A stretch of DNA of 64,000 nt, from positions 124,001 through 188,000 of the forward strand of contig CAXXVR010000004.1 in NCBI GenBank assembly GCA_963675955.2, in the 5' to 3' direction. This DNA is from Desulfocicer sp963675955. GTDB lineage: Bacteria > Desulfobacterota > Desulfobacteria > Desulfobacterales > Desulfobacteraceae. The notes under the pieces were generated by a model. It searched no databases. It was given only the letters and a program-made list of their open reading frames with translations, and was not told the DNA's origin. The position numbers and the translations under genes were made by a program. Position 1 is the first letter of the stretch. The number at the start of each line of letters is the position of its first letter. This document shows positions 8,413 through 17,483 of the stretch, piece after piece.

Positions 8413-9772
8413 GGGTTATGTATATATTTATACCATTGGCTGTCAGATGAACACCTATGATTCTGAGAAATTGTTTGTGATTCTGCACAGGATGGGATAC
8501 GAAAAAACAGATGAACTAAACGATGCAGACATCGTGATTTGCAATACTTGCTCCATTCGGGAGAAGGCCCAGGAAAAAGCTTACAGTTTTTTGGGAAGAC
8601 TTGCCGATAAGAAAAAGAAAAAACCCCATCTGGTGTCCATCATGGCCGGGTGTGTGGCCCAGCAGGAAAAAGAAAATGTGTTCAAGCGTATTCCCCATCT
8701 GGATGTGGTGCTTGGTACCCATGCCGTGGACCAGCTTCCCCGCATTATTGAAGCGGTTCAGGCCGGTCGTACTCACATCAGTGAAACCCGGGAGACCCAT
8801 GGAATTTTTGAAACCCCGCCCCGCATTGAAACAGACAGGGCTTTAAACAAGGTGTCCCGGTTTGTCACCATAATGCAGGGGTGTGATAATTATTGCACCT
8901 ATTGTGTTGTTCCCTATGTCCGGGGACGGGAACGAAGCCGTACACCGGAAAGCATTGTGGAAGAAATCACCCTACTGGCCGAAACCGGGGTGAAAGAGGT
9001 GACGCTTTTGGGCCAGAATGTTAACTCCTATGGACAAAAAGAGGGTATTTGCTCCTTTCCGGAGCTTCTGGCCAGGATTAACGATGTGGCAGGCATAGAA
9101 CGTATCCGATTCGCCACCTCCCATCCCAAGGATTTATCCGACGAACTCATTTTTGCCATCCGGGATCTGAACAAGGTTTGCAATCAGCTTCACCTGCCGG
9201 TGCAGTCGGGTTCCAACGCCATCTTAAAAAAGATGCACCGGGGGTATACACGGGAAATGTATCTGGAACGCATCGGCATGCTTCGACGTCATTGCCCGGA
9301 TGTGGGACTTTCTTCTGATATGATTGTGGGATTTCCATCGGAAACCCGGCAGGATTTTGAACAGACCCTGTCTCTTATTTCCACGGTCGGGTTTGATGGC
9401 TTGTTTGCCTTTGCCTATTCGGACCGACCCAATGCACCGGCGGCGCATTTTTCCGGGGCCGTGGATGAGGTGGAAAAAATGGCTCGACTCAATGAACTGC
9501 TTGCCCTTCAGGAAACATTTACAGAAAAGCAGAACCAGAACCTTGTGGGTACCACCCAGACGATACTGGTGGAGGGAAAAAGTCTTAAAAAGAGACATAC
9601 AAAACCCGGCGAGACGGTTTCGGCAACCCAGATGACCGGGCGCACGGATACCGGTAAGATTGTCCATTTCAATGCCACGGGTGTGGCACCGGGAGAAATG
9701 GTAAACATAAACATAGTACAAGCCTATTCCCATTCCCTTTGGGGAACGCGTGAAGGGGAGTCATTACAGTGA
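8402..9772 (+). CDS. miaB: tRNA-2-methylthio-N6-dimethylallyladenosine synthase
   Basis: MiaB is a radical-SAM methylthiotransferase that adds the 2-methylthio group to i6A37 of tRNAs reading UNN codons. The 456-residue protein has the N-terminal UPF0004 domain with its three cluster cysteines (GCQMN, NTCSIR, AGCVAQ) and the radical-SAM motif GCDNYCTYCVVPYVRGRERS. A C-terminal TRAM domain (about residues 375-440) completes it. Length and motif order are those of MiaB rather than MtaB or RimO. The stop overlaps the map start (GTGA, 4 bp), so the genes form one operon. Confidence 0.95.
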   Translation: MKCKGYVYIYTIGCQMNTYDSEKLFVILHRMGYEKTDELNDADIVICNTCSIREKAQEKAYSFLGRLADKKKKKPHLVSIMAGCVAQQEKENVFKRIPHLDVVLGTHAVDQLPRIIEAVQAGRTHISETRETHGIFETPPRIETDRALNKVSRFVTIMQGCDNYCTYCVVPYVRGRERSRTPESIVEEITLLAETGVKEVTLLGQNVNSYGQKEGICSFPELLARINDVAGIERIRFATSHPKDLSDELIFAIRDLNKVCNQLHLPVQSGSNAILKKMHRGYTREMYLERIGMLRRHCPDVGLSSDMIVGFPSETRQDFEQTLSLISTVGFDGLFAFAYSDRPNAPAAHFSGAVDEVEKMARLNELLALQETFTEKQNQNLVGTTQTILVEGKSLKKRHTKPGETVSATQMTGRTDTGKIVHFNATGVAPGEMVNINIVQAYSHSLWGTREGESLQ

Positions 9773-10659
9773 AGATCAGATCCAGTAGACAAAAGGTGGG
9801 TAGAAACAGTCCCTGTCCCTGCGGAAGCGGGAAAAAATTTAAAAACTGCTGCATGAATGGGGTGTCAGCCCCCATGACTTTGAAGGAAGAATACAAAAAG
9901 AAATTTGATATTACCCTTAAAGAGCCCCATGAAATTGAAGGCATCAGGGCAGCAGGGCGTGTGCTTCTAGATATTATGGACAAGGTGGAACACATGATCG
10001 CACCGGGAATTAAAACCGAGGAGATTAACACCCTGGTCCACGAAGAGACCCTGAAGGCCGGTGCTGTGCCTGCCCCCCTTAATTATCGGGGATTTCCCAA
10101 GAGTGTCTGCGTTTCCGTTAATGAAGTCATCTGCCATGGAATTCCCGGGGATCGTATTTTAAAGGACGGTGACATCGTCAATGTGGATATCACCCCCATA
10201 CTCAATGGATTCTATGCCGATGCCAATAAAACCTTTTTTGTGGGTACCCCCACAAGGGAAGGAAAAAAAGTGGTGGCTGTGGCCGCAGAATCCCTGAAAA
10301 GGGCCATGCAAATGGTCAGACCCGGGGCACATATCGGTGATATCGGCTGGGCCATCCAGACCTATGCCGAAGCCCAGGGTTGTTCCGTTGTCCGGGAGTT
10401 TGTCGGCCATGGGGTGGGGCTGGATTTCCATGAGCAGCCCCAGGTACTCCATTTCGGCAAGCGGGGCCGGGGGGTAAAGCTGGTGCCTGGCATGGTGTTC
10501 ACCATTGAGCCCATGATCAACCTTGGAAAACGAAATCTTCATATTCTGCCCGATCATTGGACCGCCGTCACAAGTGATGCCTCTTTGTCTGCTCAGTTTG
10601 AGCAGACCATCCTGGTGACAGAGATCGGGTTTGAAAGCCTTACTCCTTACGAATTATAG
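9769..10659 (+). CDS. map: Methionine aminopeptidase type I with N-terminal SEC-C motif
   Basis: This enzyme removes the initiator methionine from nascent proteins with a dinuclear metal centre. Residues 1-25 hold a SEC-C zinc motif (RNSPCPCGSGKKFKNCC), an extension found in some bacterial Map proteins and thought to bind zinc or the ribosome. The catalytic domain shows VNVDITPILNGFYADANK (metal Asp pair), GHGVGLDFHE (His) and VFTIEPMINL (Glu). The start is GTG at 9769, overlapping the miaB stop. The 296-residue length equals a normal Map plus the extension. It is convergent with the PFL gene, with a palindromic repeat between them. Confidence 0.94.
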   Translation: MKIRSSRQKVGRNSPCPCGSGKKFKNCCMNGVSAPMTLKEEYKKKFDITLKEPHEIEGIRAAGRVLLDIMDKVEHMIAPGIKTEEINTLVHEETLKAGAVPAPLNYRGFPKSVCVSVNEVICHGIPGDRILKDGDIVNVDITPILNGFYADANKTFFVGTPTREGKKVVAVAAESLKRAMQMVRPGAHIGDIGWAIQTYAEAQGCSVVREFVGHGVGLDFHEQPQVLHFGKRGRGVKLVPGMVFTIEPMINLGKRNLHILPDHWTAVTSDASLSAQFEQTILVTEIGFESLTPYEL

Positions 10660-10679
10660 GATTTCGGGATCTAAATGCC

Positions 10680-10756
10680 GGGCCTGATCACAAGATCGAC
10701 CACATCTCATAATTGGTGAACCCCATCCCAGATGGGGCGATCTTGTGATCAAGTCC
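10680..10756. repeat. Palindromic repeat, full copy (variant)
   Basis: A 77-bp hairpin between convergent genes. The arm TGATCACAAGATCG (10684-10697) pairs perfectly with CGATCTTGTGATCA (10738-10751), and outer GGGC..AGTCC bases extend it. The inner GGTGAACCCCATCC matches the loop of the copy at 41534. The arms differ from that copy by compensating changes, which argues for conservation of the hairpin rather than the sequence. It may serve as a bidirectional terminator here. Confidence 0.75.
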
Positions 10757-12129
10757 TAATTTTTCATGCTGTGAATAGGGGCGGGAATTCTGCCACCTTG
10801 TTTCACAAAGGAGTCCCGGAGATGGGCATGGGGAACGTCCATTATTTGTGCTTCTCCCAGAAGGCCCCCGAAATATACCTTGTCCCCTGCTTTTTTACCG
10901 GGTACGGGGATAAGTCTTGTGGCCGTGGTTTTATTGTTGATCATACCGATGGCCATCTCATCGGCAATGATTCCAGCCAGGGTCTCCTCGGTGATATGCC
11001 CGGGGATGGGTACCATATCAAGTCCCACGGAGCACACGCAGGTCATGGCTTCAAGTTTTTCAATGGAAAGATAGCCGTTGGCGGCAGCTTCTGCAATATT
11101 TAAATCTTCGCACACCGGAATAAAGGCACCGCTTAGTCCCCCCACATGGGAGCTTGCAAAGGCGCCGCCTTTTTTTACGGCATCGTTTAACATGGCAAGG
11201 GCTGCTGTGGAGCCGGGCACCCCGATGCTGGTAAGTCCCAGGGCCTGGAAAATTTCACCGATGCTGTCCCCCACTGTGGGGGTGGGTGCCAAGGAAAGAT
11301 CCACCACGCCAAACCGGATATTTAAGGTGTCTGCCACCTCCCGACCGATGAGTTCTCCCACCCTTGTAACCTTGCATGCTGTTGTTTTAATGATTTCTGC
11401 AATTTGCCCCAGGCGCAGGCCAGGGGATTTTTCCAGAGCCCGTTCAATGGCTTTTTTCACCACCCCGGGACCGCTGACCCCCACATTGATAACCGCATCT
11501 GCCACCCCCACACCCAGGTAAGCGCCTGCCATAAAGGGCATGTCCTGGGGAATGTTGGCAAACACGCACAGCTTGGCGCAGGCAAGGCCGTCATCATCGG
11601 CGGTCAGGGCTGCGGCTTTTTTAATGACCCTGGCCATTTCGTACACGGCATCCATATTGATACCCGATCGGGTGGTGGCCACATTCACCGAGGCGCACAG
11701 GCGCTGGGTTTCTGCCAGGGCCTGGGGAAGGGCATCCATGAGGGCACGGTCCCCCGGGGCAATGCCCTTTTCCACCAGGGCGGAGAATCCCCCCATGAAA
11801 TCAATGTTCACGGTCTTTGCAATGTCATTTAAGGTATGGGCGATTTCCACCATCTGGGGTGCGGAGAAAGGTGCACCCACCAGACCGATGGGGCTCACTG
11901 AAATGCGCTTGTTTACAACTGAAATGCCGTATTTATCCCCCACGGCATCACACACCCTTACAAGGTCTGTGGCATTGCGCAGAATTTTGGCACGAATTTT
12001 TTTCTTGAACACTTCAAGGTCATGGCTGACGCAGTCAAAAAGGCTGATGCCCAACGTCACCGCCCGAACATCGAGATGTTCGTTTTTAACCATTTCTATG
12101 GTTGATATGATTTCTTGTTCATTAAACAT
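10756..12129 (-). CDS. PFL-family protein (UPF0210/DUF711)
   Basis: A 457-residue cytoplasmic protein of the UPF0210/DUF711 family, which has a pyruvate-formate-lyase-like barrel fold but no established reaction. Family features visible are the start FNEQEIISTIEMVKNEHLDV, the glycine-rich VGVSGPGVV segment near residue 225 and DLSLAPTPTVGDSIGEI near residue 285. The ACT-domain gene lies 107 bp upstream on the same strand. The UPF0237(ACT)-UPF0210 pairing is conserved in many bacteria, which suggests the ACT protein regulates or partners this enzyme, perhaps in amino-acid metabolism (inference). Confidence 0.88.
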   Translation of the reverse strand: MFNEQEIISTIEMVKNEHLDVRAVTLGISLFDCVSHDLEVFKKKIRAKILRNATDLVRVCDAVGDKYGISVVNKRISVSPIGLVGAPFSAPQMVEIAHTLNDIAKTVNIDFMGGFSALVEKGIAPGDRALMDALPQALAETQRLCASVNVATTRSGINMDAVYEMARVIKKAAALTADDDGLACAKLCVFANIPQDMPFMAGAYLGVGVADAVINVGVSGPGVVKKAIERALEKSPGLRLGQIAEIIKTTACKVTRVGELIGREVADTLNIRFGVVDLSLAPTPTVGDSIGEIFQALGLTSIGVPGSTAALAMLNDAVKKGGAFASSHVGGLSGAFIPVCEDLNIAEAAANGYLSIEKLEAMTCVCSVGLDMVPIPGHITEETLAGIIADEMAIGMINNKTTATRLIPVPGKKAGDKVYFGGLLGEAQIMDVPHAHLRDSFVKQGGRIPAPIHSMKN

Positions 12130-12236
12130 GTGGTTTTCCTTTGGGAGGATATGGCCTTTCCTTTATCCGCCAGCGGTGGAATCAAGTGGCGGATCTTCCT
12201 GTTTTTTTGATGGATGCGGGAAAGGATGCGCCAAAA

Positions 12237-12791
12237 TTAAATTTTATTGATGGTTTCAAAAATGTTTTTATGCTGAATGGAAATATCCAGCCCCAGCTCC
12301 GCCGCCTTGGTTTTCAGGGTTTCAAACAGGTGGGCCTGGTCGGTGGTCGGGGTCACTGCTATTTCATATACCATGATATTGGCAGTTGGATCATCTCCTC
12401 CCTTGAACACCGCTTTCAGGTTGGTTACGTTCACCTGATGCTCGGCAATGATCTGGGTGAATCTAGCCACCAGGCCTTTCTGGTCAGGACCAATGGTGGT
12501 GATAAGAAATGTTTCTGCAGTAACCGGGGCCTTTGCTTCATCTGTCTGGGAAATCTGGTCCATGTAAATCTGAAGGCCTTCACCGGACAGATCCCGGTCG
12601 AGCCGCTGATGCAGGGTTTTCATGTCCAGTCCCGGAGGGGGTTCCACAATGAAAAAACCTGAAAATTCGTTCTGCAGGATCATTTGGTTTACATTTTGAA
12701 GATTGCAGTCAAGGGCGTATAAACTGGCTGATACTCTGGCGATGATGCCGGGTCTGTCCTTGCCCAGAACGGTGATGATCAATTTGTTCAT
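12237..12791 (-). CDS. ACT-domain regulatory protein (GcvR-like)
   Basis: A 184-residue protein with two ACT domains (residues 1-80, from NKLIITVLGKDRPGIIARVS, and about 95-175, from FLITTIGPDQKGLVARFT). It matches the GcvR/UPF0237 type, which bind amino acids or regulate glycine cleavage. The start at 12791 has AGGAG 8 bp upstream; the same frame is open to 12929 but that part lacks sequence sense. It sits directly upstream of the PFL-family gene and probably shares its transcript. The ligand is not evident. Confidence 0.82.
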   Translation of the reverse strand: MNKLIITVLGKDRPGIIARVSASLYALDCNLQNVNQMILQNEFSGFFIVEPPPGLDMKTLHQRLDRDLSGEGLQIYMDQISQTDEAKAPVTAETFLITTIGPDQKGLVARFTQIIAEHQVNVTNLKAVFKGGDDPTANIMVYEIAVTPTTDQAHLFETLKTKAAELGLDISIQHKNIFETINKI

Positions 12792-13087
12792 GTTTAAAAC
12801 TCCTGAATGTACGTTTGTGTCCTGGTAATTCCAAGACTGCATTATAAAACGCTTTAATAAACCATTCCGGCATTCAGGTAAACCATAAAAAATGAACCCT
12901 CCCCCGGCCCCGGGACTCTGGATGTCCATTTTACAAGGCTTTTAGCCGTCCATGGAAAAATATTGATGTTTGGGGGAACTATGATTATATTAGGCCTGAT
13001 ACCCCGGAGTGGTTATAAGGTCATTGATAGAAATGGCATGAAGAAAAACCGGTGTGATAACCTATTTATGTGGAGCATGAAATTTAA

Positions 13088-13903
13088 ATGTCAGAAAAAG
13101 GCTGGTCATCATTCGTAAGGGATTATAAAGTGGTATTGTTGATAGTTATCATTGGATTTTTTCTCATTGAGCTGGAGATCCTGGTGATGGCATCCATGAA
13201 GTCTGGCAGGCAATCTTGGCTGAAGGTTCTGGGGGATGATGGGCAGATCATATATGAGGTAAAGGGATCTACACTGACCAATTTCAATAAATATTACTTT
13301 GAAAACACCTTCGGGCCCCTGGATCAATACCAGGTGAAACTCTATACCAAAGATATCCCTTTTCCTTTTCGGGCATGGCTGTCCGCCTCGGTGGGGATCC
13401 CGGTGGGCCTGATTCTTCTTCTGGCCTTTGTGCTTAAGGCTGCCAAGGCTCTGGTGCAGGACCAGGTGGAGGAGGAAAGCCCGGAAGAAGATAAAACTCC
13501 CAAAGGCCGGGGGGAGCATCTGTTGTTTCGCATGGGCAAGCTTAATATTTTCATCATCGGTTTTTTATTGATCAGTGCGGTGCTGCTTTACTGGATTGTC
13601 CCCAACATGCTGACCTTTCTGGCCAAGGCGGGCATTGAAACCTTCGAGCATTACAAATATTTTTTCATGACCGTGCTGGGAGTCCTGTTTTTGCTGTTTG
13701 CCTGGTTCATGTACATGAAATATCAGCTGGCCCGGAAAAGCATGGATGCCCAGACAGAAATTCGCAAATTTGAACTACAGCTGCAACATGAAAGACACTT
13801 AAGTGGTGTACCCGCCCTGGGCTATGACGGCGGTGAAAAAACCCAGTTGATCGGATATGAAGATGGCGTTGTGGAAGAAGATATCACAGGAAAGCAAACA
13901 TGA
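13088..13903 (+). CDS. Hypothetical four-helix membrane protein
   Basis: A 271-residue inner-membrane protein with four predicted transmembrane segments: about residues 15-37, 98-120, 150-175 and 186-208. Between the first two lies a roughly 60-residue extracytoplasmic region. The C-terminal tail is charged and probably helical (residues 210-271). I recognise no family. Its last codons overlap the next gene by 4 bp (ATGA), so it is translated with the DHH-CBS protein; a joint role is likely but undefined. Confidence 0.7.
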   Translation: MSEKGWSSFVRDYKVVLLIVIIGFFLIELEILVMASMKSGRQSWLKVLGDDGQIIYEVKGSTLTNFNKYYFENTFGPLDQYQVKLYTKDIPFPFRAWLSASVGIPVGLILLLAFVLKAAKALVQDQVEEESPEEDKTPKGRGEHLLFRMGKLNIFIIGFLLISAVLLYWIVPNMLTFLAKAGIETFEHYKYFFMTVLGVLFLLFAWFMYMKYQLARKSMDAQTEIRKFELQLQHERHLSGVPALGYDGGEKTQLIGYEDGVVEEDITGKQT

Positions 13904-15198
13904 AGATTATCACCACCCATAAAGGAACCGATTTTGATGCCCTTGCCTCCCTGGTGGCGGGAACGCTTATTTACCCAGGTGCCCGGGCCGTTTTACCAAA
14001 CGTAATAAACCCCAATCTCAAGGGATTTCTCTCCATTCACAAGGATGTCTTCGGGTGTTGTTCCCCCGGGGAAATAACCATGGATGATGTGACCTCCCTT
14101 GTGGTGGTGGACACCAACTGCTGGCGAAGGCTGGATGGAATGGAGTCCCTTAAAAAGCGAAGGGATCTTCACATCACCATGTGGGATCACCATGTGGATG
14201 GCGACATTAAGGCCCATGAACGTCACCAGGAAAGCTGTGGGGCCAATATCACCCTGATGATAAGGGAGTTAAAGGCACAGCGAAAACTCATAACCCCCAT
14301 CCAGGCCACCTTGTTTCTCATGGGTCTTTATGAAGACACCGGGAACCTGACCTTTGCCTCCACCACTGCTGAAGATGCCCTTGCTGCGGCATATCTCCTG
14401 GAAAGAAAGGCCGATCTACAGATTCTGGCTACCTTTTTGCGTCAGGCCTATGGAAAGCAGCAGAAGGAAATTTTATTCCAGATGATTCAGCAGGCGGCTC
14501 GCACGGAATTATCCGGGTATAATGTCAGCATTGTCTCCATGGATATCACCGGACATATTCAGAATCTGTCCATGGTGGTCCAGATGTACAGGGAAATTGT
14601 CAATGTAGATGCGGCCTTTGGGATTTTCAATGATGTGGACCGGGATCGCTGCATGGTCATCGGCAGAAGCAACATAGAAGGAATCAACATCGGGATGATC
14701 ATGAGAAGTGTGGGCGGAGGTGGACACCCGGGTGCGGGCTCGGCTCTGCTGAAAAAAACCAACCCCGATGTCATTAAAGAGATGATCGTGGAGATGGTCA
14801 AGGGCAACCAGCATTCGTCTGTAATGCTGGCCGACATCATGTCCTATCCGGTCACCACCGTGCATGAGAATACCAGTGTGGATGACGTGGCTATAATCCT
14901 GCGGGAAAAGGGATGCACCGGCATGCCCGTTGTGAATGATGATAATCACATGGTGGGTATTGTTTCCCGCCGGGATTTTAAAAAAATCCGCAAGGACAGC
15001 CATATGCGATCCCCCATCAAGGCCTTCATGAGCCGGGATGTGGTGTCCATTTCACCCCAGAGCAGTGCCATTGATGCGGCACGTCTAATGATCAAGCATG
15101 ATATCGGTCGGATTCCTGTGCTCCAGGACGGTGAAATCATCGGTATTGTAACCCGGTCTGACACCATGCTTTACTTCTATGACATCCTTCCCGATTGA
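13900..15198 (+). CDS. DHH phosphoesterase with CBS pair
   Basis: A 432-residue cytoplasmic protein. Residues 1-150 carry the DHH motifs (THKGTDFDALASL, VVVDTN, WDHHVDG), residues 230-300 the DHHA1 motif (SVGGGGHPGAGSALL), and residues 310-432 two CBS domains (from MLADIMSYPVTTVHE and from SPIKAFMSRDVVSISP). This is the order seen in the N-terminal half of deltaproteobacterial CCA-adding/poly(A) polymerase-like proteins, but the nucleotidyltransferase half is absent and the gene ends normally. The likely activity is hydrolysis of a phosphodiester or small nucleotide, with adenylate sensing by the CBS pair (inference). It overlaps the upstream membrane gene. Confidence 0.85.
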   Translation: MKIITTHKGTDFDALASLVAGTLIYPGARAVLPNVINPNLKGFLSIHKDVFGCCSPGEITMDDVTSLVVVDTNCWRRLDGMESLKKRRDLHITMWDHHVDGDIKAHERHQESCGANITLMIRELKAQRKLITPIQATLFLMGLYEDTGNLTFASTTAEDALAAAYLLERKADLQILATFLRQAYGKQQKEILFQMIQQAARTELSGYNVSIVSMDITGHIQNLSMVVQMYREIVNVDAAFGIFNDVDRDRCMVIGRSNIEGINIGMIMRSVGGGGHPGAGSALLKKTNPDVIKEMIVEMVKGNQHSSVMLADIMSYPVTTVHENTSVDDVAIILREKGCTGMPVVNDDNHMVGIVSRRDFKKIRKDSHMRSPIKAFMSRDVVSISPQSSAIDAARLMIKHDIGRIPVLQDGEIIGIVTRSDTMLYFYDILPD

Positions 15199-15327
15199 TG
15201 TAACTATTCGGTCAGCACCCCATCTTCACCTGTTCTGGTTTGCTCACATCACAGCCGCAACCAGGCGAACATGGGGCACTGTCCAGACATTTACATGAGT
15301 AAGCCAAATATTTACCGATTGATGTAA
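15191..15327. repeat. Repeat-family insertion bounded by 13-bp direct repeats
   Basis: CCGATTGATGTAA occurs at 15191-15203 (including the stop of the DHH-CBS gene) and again at 15315-15327. The 111 bp between contain, in reverse orientation at 15204-15249, the sequence whose complement includes ACAGGTGAAGATGGGGTGC and GACCGAATA, also found at 50151-50196. The arrangement looks like an insertion with target duplication next to a stop codon. Confidence 0.55.
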
Positions 15328-15340
15328 ATTTAAAGATGCC

Positions 15341-16993
15341 TCAGATATTGATTTTTTTATCGGCCCATACGGCCAGTTTCTCTCTGAAAATTTTTGAGTT
15401 GTGGCGGATATCCACAGGAAAACCCGGATGGATCAGTATGTGTTCAATGGCTTCGGCCAGAGGATGTTTGTCAGCCAGGGCGTAAAGTTCATCCACAAGT
15501 ATGGCAGTATTGGTTACATCGGGTTCCGCTTCAATGCACATCACCGCCGTCTGCATGTCCCGGGGACCCACTCCGATGAGGGCACTTCTGAACACCTGGG
15601 GATGATTGTTGAACACAGCTTCCACGGGAATTGTGTAAAGTGGACCCTTGCCGGTAATCACCCTGTGACTTTTTCTGCCGCAGAACCAGAAACGCCCCTT
15701 GGTGTCCCGCCAGGCCAGATCCCCCATGCGGTGCCATATGCCGCCGTCACCATCTTCAATTTTGGCCAGCAGGTCGGCTTGTGCATTATTAAAATAACCG
15801 GAGGTGACCAGGGGGGCTTTTACCACAATTTCACCCACTTCACTGGGTTCTGTTTTCAGGTCCTCATGCCATTGTGCAATGGGATCATCGGTGATGGTGA
15901 TGATTTCAACTGGGGTGTCACCAATGGGGTACCCCACGCACATGCCAAATCCCTGTTCGCTTAATTTGCTGGTTTCGTTTAGAATTTCATGGCTGCCGAT
16001 GGAGATAATGGGCACCGCCTCGGTGGCACCATAGGGGGTGTGAATTTCAGTGTCTTCATTGAGCATGCTGGAAAATTGTTCAATGTTTGCCGGGGTCACC
16101 GGAGCCCCTGCGGATACCACCCGCTTAAGCGATGGCAGCTGTATCCCCATTTCTTTACCGTATTTTCCAACCCGGTTAAGCAGGGCAGGGGAGGCGAACA
16201 TGTTGGTAACTCCCTGGTTTTCAATGGCTTCAATGATTCGTTCAGGGTTCACCAGGGCAGGTTTTGTGGGATCCATGTCAGGAATGATGGCAGTCATGCC
16301 AAGGGCCGGGTCAAACAGGGCAAAAAGTGGAAAGGTGGGCAGATCAATCTCATCGGCTCCAATGTCGAAATGATCCCGTATCTGCCTCAGCTGGGCATCA
16401 AAATTGCCGTGGGTGTACACCACACCTTTGGCAGGCCCCGTGCTGCCCGTGGTAAACAGAATGGCTGCGGTTTCATGGGCTGCGGTTTCTGCCGCAGGAA
16501 ATGGGGCCTGTGTTTCCCGTGCCAGCAGCTGATCGAGGCTCAGCCCCCCCCAGAATCTTCGTTTTCCCACGGTGACCCAGGTCTTGACGGTTTTGAATCG
16601 CCACGGGTTGAATATTCTTAAATAATGGGCTTTTTCAATGCCGATGAAGGCTTCGGGTTTTCCCTGTTGAAAACAAGACAGCATGCGTTTTATCCCCATT
16701 CCCGGGTCCACCACCACCGGAACGGCACCCACCTTGAAAAGGGCAAAGGTAATGGTGAAGAAATCTATACCCGGAGGTACCATCAGGATGGTTCTGGTGC
16801 CCCGGGTGATGCCGTTTTCTTCAAAGGCAAAGGCCAGTTGATCCGTGGCTCTGTCCAGCTGAAGGAAGGTCATGTGACTGTACAATACCCGTCCTTTTCT
16901 GTCCCTGGAATGGGGGACCACCACGGCTCTTTTATAGGGAAAAGCCTGTGCGCTTTTTTTCAACCAGTAGGAAATATTCACAATGTCGCTCAT
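15341..16993 (-). CDS. OleC-like AMP-dependent acyl ligase/synthetase
   Basis: A 550-residue member of the ANL adenylating superfamily. It has the P-loop LFTTGSTGPAKGVVYTHGNF (about residues 180-199), the A5 motif TPYGATEAVPI near residue 318 and the A7 MGDLAWRDTKGRFWFCGR near residue 425. These and the N-terminus resemble OleC, the beta-lactone synthetase of long-chain olefin synthesis, more than ordinary fatty-acyl-CoA ligases. No oleA, oleB or oleD homologue is in the window, so the substrate stays open: beta-hydroxy acid or fatty acid. It is transcribed alone, convergent with the DHH-CBS gene. Confidence 0.8.
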   Translation of the reverse strand: MSDIVNISYWLKKSAQAFPYKRAVVVPHSRDRKGRVLYSHMTFLQLDRATDQLAFAFEENGITRGTRTILMVPPGIDFFTITFALFKVGAVPVVVDPGMGIKRMLSCFQQGKPEAFIGIEKAHYLRIFNPWRFKTVKTWVTVGKRRFWGGLSLDQLLARETQAPFPAAETAAHETAAILFTTGSTGPAKGVVYTHGNFDAQLRQIRDHFDIGADEIDLPTFPLFALFDPALGMTAIIPDMDPTKPALVNPERIIEAIENQGVTNMFASPALLNRVGKYGKEMGIQLPSLKRVVSAGAPVTPANIEQFSSMLNEDTEIHTPYGATEAVPIISIGSHEILNETSKLSEQGFGMCVGYPIGDTPVEIITITDDPIAQWHEDLKTEPSEVGEIVVKAPLVTSGYFNNAQADLLAKIEDGDGGIWHRMGDLAWRDTKGRFWFCGRKSHRVITGKGPLYTIPVEAVFNNHPQVFRSALIGVGPRDMQTAVMCIEAEPDVTNTAILVDELYALADKHPLAEAIEHILIHPGFPVDIRHNSKIFREKLAVWADKKINI

Positions 16994-17483
16994 AAAATAC
17001 CTGTTTCCGCTTTTTTAAACTTGATGACTATCTTTTTGCCCGATGACCCGTTTTTTGCCCTGACAATGTCTGGGAGGGGGCATACCATGGGTTTTGAGTA
17101 TTTTGCTTGTTTTTCTAATTACACACCGCCTGTAAAAAAAACGGATTTTAGAATGTTATGTTACCTACCTGTGCCATCTATTTCAGATTTTATCTGATTT
17201 GTCAGTATCTTTTTACACGATGTCGGAAAATTTAATTTTTCGGATACCCCTGCCATGGAAAATGTAACCCCGGGTACGGGGTACCTGGGTGCTGTATTAT
17301 TATTATCACCGAATGATGACCCCTGGGCTTAAAATTTGGTTGATAATTTTTGTACAGGCGTTATTGTAAATGAAAATTATGAATAACTCAACGTTTTGGC
17401 TTGCAAATCCGGGACATGATCATAACTGATGTCAGCCATGTCATAAAAAAAATGGGTCTGGACTCAACTTCGGCCATCAGATT
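16994..17483. other. Long divergent promoter region
   Basis: A 490-bp AT-rich stretch between the minus-strand ligase and the plus-strand DUF2868 gene, so it must hold both promoters. I see only an imperfect inverted repeat CCCCGGGTACGGGGTACCTGG around 17270-17290 and no protein-like frame. No riboswitch or tRNA structure was recognised. Confidence 0.4.
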
